From: Verpa conica
Taxonomy: Eukaryota; Ascomycota; Pezizomycetes; Pezizales; Morchellaceae
Assembly: GCA_033030425.1 (NCBI GenBank)
Contig: JAUFSD010000001.1
Coordinates: 1,612,001-1,676,000, forward strand
Direction of reading: 5' to 3'
Length of the DNA stretch: 64,000 nt
A program made the translations under genes and the position numbers. Positions 38,111-49,856 of the stretch are shown one piece after another; within the stretch, counting starts at the first letter, position 1; every line of letters starts with the position of its first letter. The notes under the pieces were generated by a model. It had not been told where the DNA came from. It did no database searches and saw only the letters and a list, made by a program, of their open reading frames with translations.

Positions 38111-39058
38111 ATGGAAAACCCGGTATTCAAGGAACTTCTCACTGTCCTCCCCGACTGGTCAGCACGTCTAAAGACATTCTCAGCACGATATCCTGAAACT
38201 GTACCTCCCCCTTCGCGGAAACGCGCACCATCACTCTCAATATGTGAGGATGAGCCAAATAATACTACTACTACTACCGCCGCGGTAACGACCGTTGTCG
38301 GGCCTCACCCACTGAAAGTACAACCACCACCGCCTTCAGACCAGAAGGAAAAGGAGTCACAGGAATGTCCCCCACCGCCAAAGCAAATGTCAAAGATGAA
38401 CGCGAAGCCAACGGCTCCAAAGGCAAAGTTTTCGGCCATCAACGGCCCCCAGATCTACTATGATGGCGAGGCGCAGACAGCCCTGTTTGAGTGCTGGACA
38501 ACGCTGAACGCAAAGCGGGGGCTGCTGAGAAAGGAAATGATGGGGATACGGAGGAAGAAAATCATGACCTTGCCCCGTGCCGATTACGGATACAGCGACG
38601 AGTCGGATGAGGATGATGAGGAGGACAAGGGGCCGAAGGAAACCCCCGAGGAGAAGGAGGCACGGTTGGCAGAGGAGAAGCGGAAGGCAGAGGAGGAGCG
38701 ATTAAAGGCCGAACGGGAAAAGAAGGCGGCAGAGATCCTGGAATTCATCGACTCATGTCTCGACAAAGCGGCCAAAGGTTGTGAGAACGCGGCCTTCCTG
38801 TGGCTGAAGGGCGATGCTTGCGCAGGGCACGTCAATTTCATCGCGGGGAGAATGCAGGATGCTGTTGAACGGATCAAGCTTGAGATTGCCAAATCTTCAG
38901 ATCCTGAGCCTGAAGCTAAAGCTAAAACGGATGATGATGACGAAGGTATTGGTGCCGATGTGGATATGGAGGATGTTGAACAAACACTACCAAGAAAAAC
39001 AGATCAGAGACCACGCATACCACGCCCTGTTCGACGAGCTGGAGGCTTCGTAGCATGA
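38111..39058 (+). CDS. Conserved fungal protein of unknown function, acidic/coiled coil
   Basis: A single exon of 315 residues; the ATG follows AAATAA. The N-terminus is a short helical segment (MENPVFKELLTVLPDWSARL), then a Pro/Thr-rich linker. The key block is IYYDGEAQTALFECWTTLNAKRGLLRKEMM at about residues 114-143. From memory, many Pezizomycotina proteins share a block of this kind (YYDG/E..Q..FE.....I.T.RN.LRK.KM) without assigned function. An acidic stretch (DESDEDDEEDKG), a highly charged helix rich in EEKR/KAEEE (about 175-210) and a second helical region (EILEFIDSCLDKAAKGC) follow. The C-terminus is acidic and then basic (RIPRPVRR). There is no signal peptide or membrane segment; it is probably nuclear or cytosolic. 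It sits alone, more than 4 kb from the next gene. Confidence 0.8.
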   Translation: MENPVFKELLTVLPDWSARLKTFSARYPETVPPPSRKRAPSLSICEDEPNNTTTTTAAVTTVVGPHPLKVQPPPPSDQKEKESQECPPPPKQMSKMNAKPTAPKAKFSAINGPQIYYDGEAQTALFECWTTLNAKRGLLRKEMMGIRRKKIMTLPRADYGYSDESDEDDEEDKGPKETPEEKEARLAEEKRKAEEERLKAEREKKAAEILEFIDSCLDKAAKGCENAAFLWLKGDACAGHVNFIAGRMQDAVERIKLEIAKSSDPEPEAKAKTDDDDEGIGADVDMEDVEQTLPRKTDQRPRIPRPVRRAGGFVA

Positions 39059-41281
39059 GCCCGCCATCGCCGAGGCCGTTTCCTCCCAATGTCTTGATAT
39101 TTTTTTCTTGGTTTCGTCTTTTTTTTTGTCAAGGAGGTTTTTATTGTTTGGTTCTTGACCACCTCGAACCTGCGCAACCCGTCATTACTCGAAACCAAGG
39201 ATCTAATTAATTCATCTCCCCTAATCTCTGATGAGAAAGGAAGGCATATTCAAGGAAACGCCCCCATGGTAGTTACACATTGTGGGTTTACTTAAGCTTC
39301 TATTGTGTATCTGTCTGTGTGCTTGGAGGGAGTGGTAGTTTTTTGTACTACCTTTTTTTTGCGTTTCTTTTTTTATCCATACCATTTTTTTTTTTTGACA
39401 TTTCCCTCATCATATCTTTGTTCTTGTTTTAACGAACCGTATGACGCATATTGTTTCTCTTGGCTCCAACACCCATTTCAGCTTTTCTTTTGGTTTCGGG
39501 ATCAATGGGGCTTTTTCTTTCTCGCGCGGATCCTTTTTTACTTGTAGCAATCTGTATTTCGGGAATTGTTTTTTTTTTTTTTTCCTATGGAGTTTTTTTT
39601 TATATATCTTTTGAAAGTTGTGGTTCTTGCATATATGGTAAATATCCTCTCTCCTATTATACTCTCAAAAGCTTTCTAAGTCTAAATACCTACAAATTGT
39701 CCTCCATTTTAGAGAGGTCATGGAAGAAGAAAAAAAAAACAAAGATCCCCCCCCAATCCACAATCTTGCAGAGATTATCTAGTGGGATGAGATGGGAGGG
39801 AGCTTCGGTACAAGACTATTGGACAATCATGAGAAATGTGCACCTTTTTTTTTTTTTTTCTCTTTCGCGACACACCACCCCCTGATATTCGAACAAGACC
39901 AAGGGGTGGGGGGGGGAAAACAACATGATCTGGATCTAATCGTACCTTGAAGACATCAAAACATCAAGCGAGCTACTGGAGGCGATGAAAAAAACGTGGT
40001 CGCATACCTGGTGTGGCGATGATGGTGTGGTATGGCGGTATGTGCTCGGACTCTCTCTCTCTCTAGGGGGGTGAGGACTTCGCCCAGCAAAACTCATGTG
40101 TTTGGTAAAGAGGGAACCGCAGCAGTACAGGTGTTTTTCTTTTCTTTTCTTTTATTTCCCTCCTTCCCTCCCTCCCTCCCTCCCTCCTCCCCCCTTCGCA
40201 TGCACGGCCGCGGTAGGAACACGTGGAAAAACGCTAGTCATGGATTAAATCGAGCACTGTGAGAAATCCACTTTTCGATAGGTGTGGTGGAGCCCTTCTC
40301 CCCAGGTCACTTTTTTTTATTTTTACATGGGGATACCTAGGGTGTATATGTTAGGTTATTCATGATGTGTAGTAAGTACATGTATTTAGTAAGAGAGAGA
40401 AGTGTATGTATACCCTTTTATTTTTTTGTATGTACTTTTTCGGCTCCGGCAATAGACCTTACTGTTCTAGATTCGTCATAAGGGGGTCCGTACGTTCGGT
40501 TGTGGGGCCTTCTCCTCCCCCCCGGCCCCGTTAGGTTTGCTGTTTCAAAAAACCCTGTGTGTGGTGGATGGTCTTTGAATCTTTTTTTTTGAGAGAGAGA
40601 GAAAGATTATTACTATATACATGCATATGTACCTATACGTAGCTTCTAATATGTGCTTTGTTGATTGAATAGAGATATGCTTGCTGTGGGTTTTGGGGGG
40701 TAGAAAAAAAGGGGAAGGGCTTATGAAAAAATTAAATAGATATTGAGGCTGGAATATGTATTGTAAAAAAATAAAAATAAAATAAAAGGTACATATGATG
40801 ATGTTTCGTTTTATACATGGACTTTGAAATATGTATATATATACTTTACAGTGTCGCGTTGTTCAACGGAGGGTTTCCGGGAGTGCCGGTACGTTTACAA
40901 ATATCAAGCATCGAATCTGTTCGACGTACTCTGATTGAATCCCTGCGGAGAGTAAGGGATGTTTAACCCCCTCCACTCTCTCTCTCTCGATCCTCCTTCC
41001 TTATGAATCTGTATGTTACTGTTGAAATGGAAAGATTTTCCCCAAATGTATTATAGATAGCCACCGGTACGTACGTCGTAACGGTCTGACAGATTTAATT
41101 TTAGGTACTTTTATTTTAAGGGTAAAAAAAAAATAAAAAAAATAAAATAAAAGTGACAGCGGAATTCTTTCTCCAGATAGGTAGATCTGACTATTCCTTG
41201 TAAGAAAATCGTTATTATAGCTAGCTAGCCCTCTGCGTGGTATATATATCCTCCGTCATTGAGATCGAGAGGGCTTATATA
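39059..41281. other. Downstream/intergenic, T-rich and microsatellite-rich
   Basis: Presumed 3' UTR of the gene at 38111, then T-runs, CT and CCCT tracts (about 40140-40190) and G runs. No gene seen; phenylalanine-rich frames are due to poly-T. Confidence 0.6.
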
Positions 41282-41443
41282 CAGTCGTACGTACGTACCT
41301 CGCTATGCCGGATGCCGGATCCCTTGCTGTCCCGTACGAAATGCCCTGACTAAAGTATTTTTTTCTACTACAAAATAAATCTGCTATTCCGTACGAAATC
41401 CTCTGTATTCTTGCCATCCGGCAGGCATATCGAGGTGCGACTG
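41282..41443. mobile_element. Short mariner-like MITE with TA target duplication
   Basis: Starts CAGTCG...ACCTCGCTATGCCGG and ends with the inverted copy (CCGGCAGGCATATCGAGGTG then CGACTG). It is flanked on both sides by TA (41280-41281 and 41444-41445). The left arm carries an extra TACGTACG. The inner CCGTACGAAAT motif is also present in both arms. At 162 bp it has no coding capacity. TA flanks and CAGT ends suit the Tc1/mariner superfamily. Confidence 0.7.
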
Positions 41444-43565
41444 TACTCCGTTAATACAAGGTACGTCCGGCCGGTCGTAGCAAATAGTAAGCTAGTATAG
41501 CTAGTAGTCTATAAGGTTGTCATAATACCTACTAGCTTCAAACAGGCACGGACATTTTTTTTTTTTTTACTAATGAGGCTTTTTTTTTTTTTCATGTTCG
41601 GGGCCGACCGAGTTTTATGTAACGTCTAAAACTCGGTATTAACTGTATGGGCTTAAATTGCTGACTATATGTTGGTAAGGGCTTAAGGGATTTATTCAGC
41701 CTCTCTTTTTAAAAGGAATTTGCCGTAACTGTGGAGTAGGATACCCTCCGAGCGTATGAAAAATAAATACTGGCCGGGGAAAGGGTGTGGGCTTGGAAGT
41801 TCGACTAGTCATATAGGTTCTTTTTTTTTGGCCAGGGGGGGGGGGGAGGGGGCTTTGTTTTTAGTTTTGGTTTGTAGGTAATGGCTTCACAGCTTCTCCC
41901 GTGTTTTACATATGAAAGAAAAAGAGGTGAGGAAGAAGTAAGCTCTGGTAAGACTAGCTAGGTTTCCCTCGCGCGGGGCATAGACCTAATTATTAATATT
42001 AATATTATTATTATTATGGTTCCGCGGAGAAAAGGCGCTGACGTTTGGATAGCAGGTAGTATAATTTGAGGGAACTTGAACCCTTTTGATACAGCTGTGG
42101 AAAGAACCAAGGAGCTAGAAGATGGCTTAGGGGGGGTAGAGGGAGCTAGTAGAAGCTAAGGGGATTCCTATTATTATTGTTATTGTGGATCGACCAGATT
42201 AAGGGTCCTTGCATCTTATTCCATCCGTTGTAATTTAATAAGTTATTTTCCACGGGTCTTATTTTTTTTCTCAGGTACGGAGGGGAGGGGGCTTTATGCA
42301 CATTCTAGGCCTTGCCTTTTGCTTTTGTGTCATGTCAGCTATTGCTGGCTGGGCTATAGCTGTAACGTATCTACTGTTGGGGAATGACTACTGCCGGCCG
42401 CTCGCAGTTCTCCGGGTTCTTACATCATCGGCATAGGGCAGTATTCAGGTTTTGCATCTAGATCCCAGAGAGTGGGGATTCGTGGGGGGGAAGGAGGACT
42501 CGAGAGGAACCGGGGGAAAAAGCAATTATGGGGTCCGATTGCGGTGACGGCGGCGGCGGCGAACTGATCTGTTGACTGACTCAATATAGATAAAAAAGCA
42601 AAGATGATATAAAGTGAGCCAAATAGTACTCTTCGCCGGATCGCTAGAGATAAGAACAATAAATAAAGTATCATATTACAGTTCTGTTTTTGAACCGAGT
42701 GATAATTCAAGATGCGTAGATCAGAGCTTGTTTATCCTCGGGTTCCGTGGCGAGGAGTCTAATAAAGGTATGAATAGGGAAATTCCGTGGCAATTGCCGG
42801 GCATAGAGGGATGTTGCCACTACGCACGATTACCACTATGAGGTCGATGGATGGCTGGCTGTCAATGTTATTGATGCGTATATTTGACGGGCAGGTAAAG
42901 TTAATATAGCCCGTCTAGTCGCAGGAAATTAGATAGATACTATAAGTACTATCCCCGCGGTGGGGATAGCATATATATATGCATAGTGGTTTCAGAGGGT
43001 GCGTCTAGCTAGACTCCATCGTAACTTCATCAATATAGAATTACCAGACTTCCCGAGTTGTGTACATATGCACCGGTATTTATAGAAATTATATAGCTAT
43101 AGCTACAAGTGCATAGTTTTGATTGTTTTTCTCTCCGGCTCGCAACATACCGGAATGTTGGACACGAGTGATCATAAGTGACTTTGGTATTTATAGGGGT
43201 ACTTATACTTATTTATTGTCAAACATTAGCTAGAGATTTATCTAGTCAACTGTTTAGGTATATAGTTTACTTTCACTCACAGTATATAGAGAATTTGGAC
43301 TAAATTATCTGAGGTTCAATACTATAGCTACATGTATATATATGTAAGCATATAATATAAGTGCGCTACGAATATATAACAGGGTTTGAATGGGCACTAC
43401 AAGATCTATAAGCTTTAATCTAAGAGTCTATAGAGATAGATGAGATTTACCATTAGATTTACAGATCATAAATTTATTTAAAGATGTGGTGCCCCGTTAA
43501 CTCCAACTCCGTGCACCTTGAATACATGTATCAAAAAAAAAAATCGAGACCAGCCCGTACAAACA
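41444..43565. other. Intergenic, transition from simple-repeat to AT-rich sequence
   Basis: Poly-T and poly-G runs persist to about 42700. After about 42900 the sequence becomes AT-rich without microsatellites. No supported gene. Confidence 0.55.
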
Positions 43566-44470
43566 TCAACATAGTACAAAAATGTATAATAAAGAAAGTG
43601 CTGCTACCAAATCTAACCTTACAAATAATTTCTTTCCAGACCCCGAAGTCGTCGCTGCTCTTGTCACATTCGCTCCTGTCGCAACAACAGTACCGTTGTC
43701 ATCATCAACGAGGTCCGCAAATACCATCGCATCAATAAACGGAAAGTCCTCAATTTCAAGATCACTGCACATGGCTCTAAGCTGTTCAAGGTTTTCTTCG
43801 GTAGGGACATTCAAGACTACGGACTGCGTGAGGCAACTATCGGCGCAAAATCTCTTGACAGATTCATCGTTGACTGAGTCGGCTGATACAGCATCCCAGG
43901 AAAGTCTATAGTCTCTTTCTGATATCTCGCATAGTTTATTCGATTTTCTTTTAGAAGTCTAGTTAGCATAAGCCGCTTATAAATAATCCGTTCTTTTATT
44001 CTTAAGCACTAAATGCTATTGGGGGGTCGATCTATGTATACCTACAAATCTCTTAGGCATTGTTTCCAGTACAGTAAAACACTTGCTTCTCCATCGACAA
44101 CAGCATCAAGCCATGACGTATCCAGACCTAAAGCCCCCAAGTCGACACCTTCACACGCATCTCGAACATTTTCCTGGAAGCTCAACAATGATTCTGCACA
44201 TTCCGGATTGCAAGATTCTTCAAGGGTTTCATTCTTCGTGGTGAGGTTTGGCGACATCAATATCGTTACATTACAGTTGATGGGCGCTGTGTAAGCGGTA
44301 ACACAAGAAGTAGGAAGCTGCTCTACGCTGGCTGGACTTAGAACTCCATTAAACAACCAGGAGGGCTTTGTGATGTTGAATCCATTCTCGAGGAGTGCAT
44401 TCGAGGGCCGACAGAGCAGTGGGAGTATTAAGGCTAGAGTTGCTAATAGCGTTTGGTAGGATCTTGTCAT
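43566..44470 (-). CDS. Secreted, probably GPI-anchored cysteine-containing protein
   Basis: Two exons on the minus strand, 44470-44046 and 43914-43566, give 257 residues. The 131-nt intron is GTAGGT...AAAG and keeps the frame (CLRDL joins DYRLSWD). Residues 1-25 (MTRSYQTLLATLALILPLLC...) form a signal peptide. The mature chain has several N-glycosylation sequons (NIT, NVT, NLT, NET) and about nine cysteines. The end is typical of GPI-anchor signals: small residues (TTSGSG), a short basic spacer (KKLFVR), then a hydrophobic tail (LVAALSLLYIFVLC). No known domain is recognised. It is probably a cell-wall or plasma-membrane surface protein. The acceptor choice is the weakest point; two neighbouring AGs exist but give the wrong frame. 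Confidence 0.65.
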
Positions 44471-47320
44471 TTCGTTTACTGCGAAGAAAGAAGAGAGTGT
44501 ATATGTTTAAGTCAAAGAATTTTAAGCGTACTGAAAGTTCACTGTTGGTTTATCATGAAGGGTAGATCGGTCGTCCACGCAAGTTGGACCAAAGGATGTC
44601 AGAGCAATCCAGAGCGAAGAAGAGGAAGAGAATACTGAAAAATTATATCTGGAGGCCTATACATCATTAGACATCCCCCCCCTAAAGGACCACGCGAGTA
44701 CCCAGATCTTAGGTCGGCTGCGTGCCCTCAAGTTTCATAAATGAAACATGAAGTATTCGGCCCGAATGATCGCTGGTGCATTTTTTTTTGACGATAAGGA
44801 TCTCCCTGTGGCTTGGGTGTTTCGCAAACACCTTATACGATGCTAGTACTTTATCCGGATATCTCGCCGTAAGAGATTTGGAGTTTTACAGGTCGGAGAT
44901 GTGTGGCCGTTCATCATCAAAGTCATCAGCTAGTCTGTCAAAGCTCGCTTGTGAATAGGGTTAACGCAGGGGTAAAAAAAAATTGTGAAACGTGGATTGA
45001 TGGAGATACGAAATCTGATTGGAGACATGAAGCATGCTGACTCTCAAATCCGGATATATGCCATCTCTGGAAAAATTTGTTTCCAGGCTTGGATTCGGTT
45101 GAGATCGTAAAGATCATCTGATAGCTGAGATCTTGACGATATTTTATCGAGTGTCATGCGTTAGGTAAAACGTTGATGCTGGGGTATGTTGACATTTCCG
45201 ACAGTTTGGCTACCACTTTAACCGGCCTTTGGCTGATGCACAGATGCCCCGTATTGGCGCTTTCGTGTGTGAAGTCCTCTTCTGAGACTCTTGTCAGTGC
45301 TGACCGAGGCACACTAGCAGCAGTCCTCCACTCCGTGACGTGAAGTGGGTTTTATACCAAGAGGGTATGTACGTATTGTGTATGCCTGACCGGAAATCAT
45401 TGCCACTGGACTGAAACCGTACCCACCATGTACATAGAGCACGAACCCGAATCAATAGAGGTAAGGTCCCTTTCTATAAATTTATCTGGGCATACATAAT
45501 GAACACAAGATACTCGATATTTCCTGGGGTCTAAAGTCATAGTTATCTGCCTCTTTGGGGAGAAAAGCACCCCAGTGCATCTAGGACTTTGTTACATATA
45601 TACAAGCATACACTTTAACTGTCGATTTTGGGTGTTCCAACTTCTACTTTTATTGACATGCATATGGGTAGCAACATGTGCACTTCTAGGACGGTTTTTT
45701 TAACGTCATAAGCTTAAGGATATACGCATCTAAGTGAATCATAGGATTTAAGTCAAAAGCCAAAACGCGCGGAAATCTCATTGGAAGGTACAGGAGGCTT
45801 TTTTTGTTTACTTATAGCTAAGCTACACATAAAACAGGTAGGGGGGAATCGCATGGGTGAATAGATCTCGGAAATAAAGACCATAACTCTAGAGCTCGAG
45901 CTTTTGAAGTGATAATCCAGCCCACAATCGTATGAACTAAGACAATTAAGTGGTGGGGAGATCTATAAATGTGACGTCAGTCCCAGGTAGCGCCTTCGGA
46001 GATGTATGTTCGAGAGTACTGCCCGAGGTACCGAGACATCCGCTAACAAAAGGAGCAGAAACTGACGTGTCAAATTTCTGGTCCATTTATACGCAAGACT
46101 TACTTATTTCTAGGACATTTTTGTTTTTTTTAGGCCAATTGGAATATTCTGGGGTTGTTGTATACTAGTACCGTATTATCGACCCGCTGTGGTAGGAGTT
46201 AATATACGTTTTTGCGCAATTATCAACACGAAAAATAAATAAACAGTTTTACTTTATATCATTGTAGGTGTGTATCTTTCTTGTCCTAGCACTAGGAATT
46301 CACGTGGCTCTTGACTGTTCTAATGCCTGTTAACACATACCTAACCCGGCCGCAGCGGGTCGAATTTCGTAAGATAATACGGTAGCTGAAAGACTGTATG
46401 AGTGCGGGTAAATCATCACTTTGTTTACATACTAGTATATTGGGCCATGCATGGAGCTAGCTTGGTCAGATGGGCTAAAGTTCTTGGCTAAGTAAGTAGT
46501 GGATATTCAGAATACTGTTTCCCTGCTTTGAGAAGCACATCACAAAAGATCCTATTAATTCGTTAGCCAATTAAACTCTGAAGGCTCATTATATGGCCTG
46601 TGATGGCCCAGATGAGTACTTGGGGGCACAAAAGGAGGGTAGGAGCACTCTCACAGGTCCCAAAAGAACGTGGTGCATACTATAACTTCCTGGTCAACAC
46701 TCGCTGATCTTTGAGATAGTGTGTACGTACAGTCGCGGCATCATTGCGGCGTAATAGGCTCTTTCTATGCACAGGCCTTCATAGATCTTTCACGAATAGG
46801 ATCCTTAGTGAGTTCATGATTGCCATCCGATCTGGAGTTTTGTAACCAACAGGCTTCAAGCATGAACCCCCCGAATTTGTTCCACCAGTCCCCCATAATC
46901 CCCTCCCCCCACGATCACGAGTCAGATACGTGTCATTTCTAACACAACTTTTTAAGTTCTTGGAATAAGATAAAGAGGTTTGTTTTATTGGTCAAAGTTT
47001 CCTGGTATCAGGGAATTCTGACTTGGTAGCTCAGCTCTTCAGCCCGTAAAAATGATCTATTTTTGGTTTAATAGCGGGATAGTAAGCCCACTACATATTT
47101 GGTACCCTGTGCTTATTGGAATGTGTTGCGTTACTAATACATCACAGCACATCGTAATATGATAATCGCAACCTCAAAGCTGAGCTGAATATATACATTT
47201 TGAACTTTATAAATGCCCTCGCAAACTAAAAAAACCTATAAGGTAGAAAAGACAATATTTGCTATCCACACACACCCCGCCCCATTCCCCTGCACAATAG
47301 CTTCATATTACCGAAAAAAA
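44471..47320. other. Intergenic, AT-rich
   Basis: Upstream regions of the minus-strand secreted-protein gene and the plus-strand ankyrin gene. A TATA-like ATATATAC at about 47188 lies 130 nt before the ankyrin start. No additional gene seen. Confidence 0.5.
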
Positions 47321-48064
47321 ATGTCCCTCTTAGGCATCCCGAATGAATTACTCTTCCTCGTTGCTGAATACCTCCACCCGAAAGACCTCAATTCCTTCCT
47401 CCAAACGAATAGATACCTTGCATTCCTCCTAACAAGGATGTTACATAAACTTGCGGCCGAGGATAAGCTCGGAGTATCAGCACTTATGTGGGCCGCATCC
47501 AAGGGGCACGAGCCATTAGTCAGGCTGATACTGGAAAGAGGAGCCGGGGTCAATGACCAGGACAGCGAAGGACTTACTGCGCTTCACAGAGCCGCGTCGG
47601 AAGGGCATTGCGAAATTGTAAAGATGCTATTGAAGGAGGGCGCAGATATCTACGCCCGCACGAAGGACGAATCAACAGTGCTCCACTGGGCAGTATCGTC
47701 ACAGTCGGAGGAGGTTGTCAAGTTGGTCATTAAGAATGGCCTAAGGGCCGAAATCGATTTCCAAAGCTTCGAGGGGGTAGGAAGTAGTCACCAATATCGA
47801 GGGACAGCGCTTCACTGGGCAACAATAGGAGGATATGAAGGTGTGGTGAGGGTATTACTAGAAGAGGGTGCTGATATGTCTCTTAGAGATAATATTGGAA
47901 GGACAGCTCTCATTTGGGCTGTTGATTTTGGACATGAAGCTTTATGTCGAATATTATTAGAAAAAGGGACTGATGTCAATTTGCGTGACAATTATGGATT
48001 GACGGCGCTTGGTTTAGCAGAATCTGGAGGGAATGAAGTGATAGTCAAATTACTGAACATGTAG
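47321..48064 (+). CDS. F-box-like/ankyrin-repeat protein
   Basis: A single exon of 247 residues from ATG 47321 (MSLLGIPNELLFLVAEYL). An in-frame ATG at 47213 would add 36 residues with no domain character. I prefer the internal start because it puts the F-box-like motif (LP/IPNELL..VAEYL....DLN.FL.TNR) at the N-terminus, as in related fungal proteins. From about residue 52 there are six ankyrin repeats with typical TALHRAASEGHCEIVKMLL, TALHWATIGGYEGVVRVLL and TALIWAVDFGHEALCRILL cores; the last is short. The family probably links SCF ubiquitin-ligase complexes (via the F-box and Skp1) to targets bound by the ankyrins. The target is unknown. Such proteins are often expanded in fungi, which fits its repeat-rich surroundings. 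Confidence 0.85.
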   Translation: MSLLGIPNELLFLVAEYLHPKDLNSFLQTNRYLAFLLTRMLHKLAAEDKLGVSALMWAASKGHEPLVRLILERGAGVNDQDSEGLTALHRAASEGHCEIVKMLLKEGADIYARTKDESTVLHWAVSSQSEEVVKLVIKNGLRAEIDFQSFEGVGSSHQYRGTALHWATIGGYEGVVRVLLEEGADMSLRDNIGRTALIWAVDFGHEALCRILLEKGTDVNLRDNYGLTALGLAESGGNEVIVKLLNM

Positions 48065-49361
48065 CCTAAAACTTAATAATTTATCATAGCTGTAAAAACT
48101 AGTAATATACCATAAATTTTAGCTCGGACTCATCAATTTCATTTCTCTTCCTCATAATATATAGCAGCCATATTACTAGGGGTTTTCAGCATGTAATTAT
48201 GTGTGAGAGCAGCTCTGCTAATCGTGTAAAAAATATCACTAGCTAGTGTACTGCTATACCTTGTGCCTCTACCTTCAGACTGCCCCGGAAAACTACATAT
48301 CCACAGCTATGAAAACGCCTAGAATTTCTCAGGTTGGAGGAATGTATTTACTAACTGTTTATTCTTGGCTATCACTTTATCTCACCTGATTACTTAGCTA
48401 TCAATCTACGGATTCTCATTACTTGTGTACAGAATTGGGCATGTACAAATAAAGCTTCCAGTAACCTTTCCTAATTTTTGAACGACTCTTACTAAAGCAG
48501 CACGTAAATCCTAACTACTGACTACCTGTAGAGATCATAAGACACGTATATACACGCGCGTGCAACTGAAGTTACAGTATGAAAAAACGAGGTGAATTTA
48601 CTGCCATAGCACTACGGAATTTAGTCGCAAATACCGAATCAAATCAGTATTTGAGGTAGATTACTACACCAATACCGTATTCCTCCCATATTGCTAGCTT
48701 ATTGGTGGGAGCACCGTACTGATCCCACTCCTCTTTTTGGTACTGTATTATAGCCCACTCTCGAATTATCTATTTCATGAGCCCTCCGAACTTATATAGT
48801 GAGAGCCTTAACTACCACCATAGATTATCTCTAGAAGGGGCTCTGTAAGCTTTTAATGCACTGATAGGCCTACCTTCATACCCGGAATGTGAAAATTATC
48901 AGGTAATCTGGCGTTTCAACATGCCAACTCTTCCATTTACGCATAGAGAGAAATTTCGATCTTATGTAACTATCCCAAGCTAGGTTAATTAGACAGAAAT
49001 ACTTAGGTTTAGCCAGTTTAGAGTACACATGTACTCTAGAATAAACCTGTGAATAATCCATATATAGACTACACATATTTCAGGCCTTAATTAGTGTAGG
49101 GTATGACGAAAAAATGAGACGCGGTTATGTAGATCTACATTCGTCGTATTCACCTGTAATTATACCCGAAAAGCAATTTAGTGTTATGCTAAAGGTATAC
49201 GGTAGAGATAGTGTATCTTTGAGGTAGGGAATGTTGTAGAATCTGACTAAGTTCGGACTTGTTGATAGTATTATATTCCGAGATTGAGAGTAGGGAAGTT
49301 AGAAATTAAAAGGCCTAACATAATATGCTCTTAGGCGTTTCAATCACTACAGTGCAGTTTA
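48065..49361. other. Intergenic between ankyrin gene and MITE
   Basis: AT-rich, no ORF of interest and no microsatellites. It contains the presumed 3' UTR of the ankyrin gene. Confidence 0.5.
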
Positions 49362-49694
49362 TGTGTCAAAACCTATTTTATCACCGGTGGTACTAGAGTA
49401 CTGGAATTCAGAGGTACTATGGGCTCATTATACTGAAATTCAGAGGCCCATACCACTAATAGGGAATTGAAGACTACCGGTAGTATGGGCTTCTGAATCT
49501 CAGCACCTGGTACATGACTAGTGCCTAGATACATGTACCGGAACTTGGGAGTGTATACAACTGGTAGTGAAATGAGGCCCATTAGTAAACCTAGAACCAC
49601 CAGTAGTATAAGCTCTCAATTTCAGTACAATGGAGGTATGATACCCTAATTTCAGTACTCTGGTACTAACGGTGATAAAACAGGTTTTGACACA
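49362..49694. mobile_element. Inverted-repeat element (MITE) with long terminal repeats
   Basis: Starts TGTGTCAAAACCTATTTTAT and ends with its near-perfect inverted copy. The two arms match over roughly 45 nt with a few differences, up to AGAGTACTG(G/A)AATT. The 333-bp interior repeats a motif like ACCGGTAGTATGGGCT in several orientations. It has no coding capacity. A target duplication is not clear. It lies about 160 bp downstream of the pectate lyase stop codon. Confidence 0.8.
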
Positions 49695-49856
49695 TTCACC
49701 GCTCCATAAAATCGCCTCTTGGCCATTATTTCTGTTATGTTGATACACCATTTTATATTCCAGATTATATAAATTCTTTCTTTATACAGGCTACAATTCA
49801 ACCAAACCGATTATCATTAATGCAAAGAAAGCAAAGAACAAGACCGCTCTCAGATA

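Noticed and set aside
49373..49600. 75-codon frame on the minus strand
   Set aside because: It lies wholly inside the inverted-repeat element and has no protein-like features.
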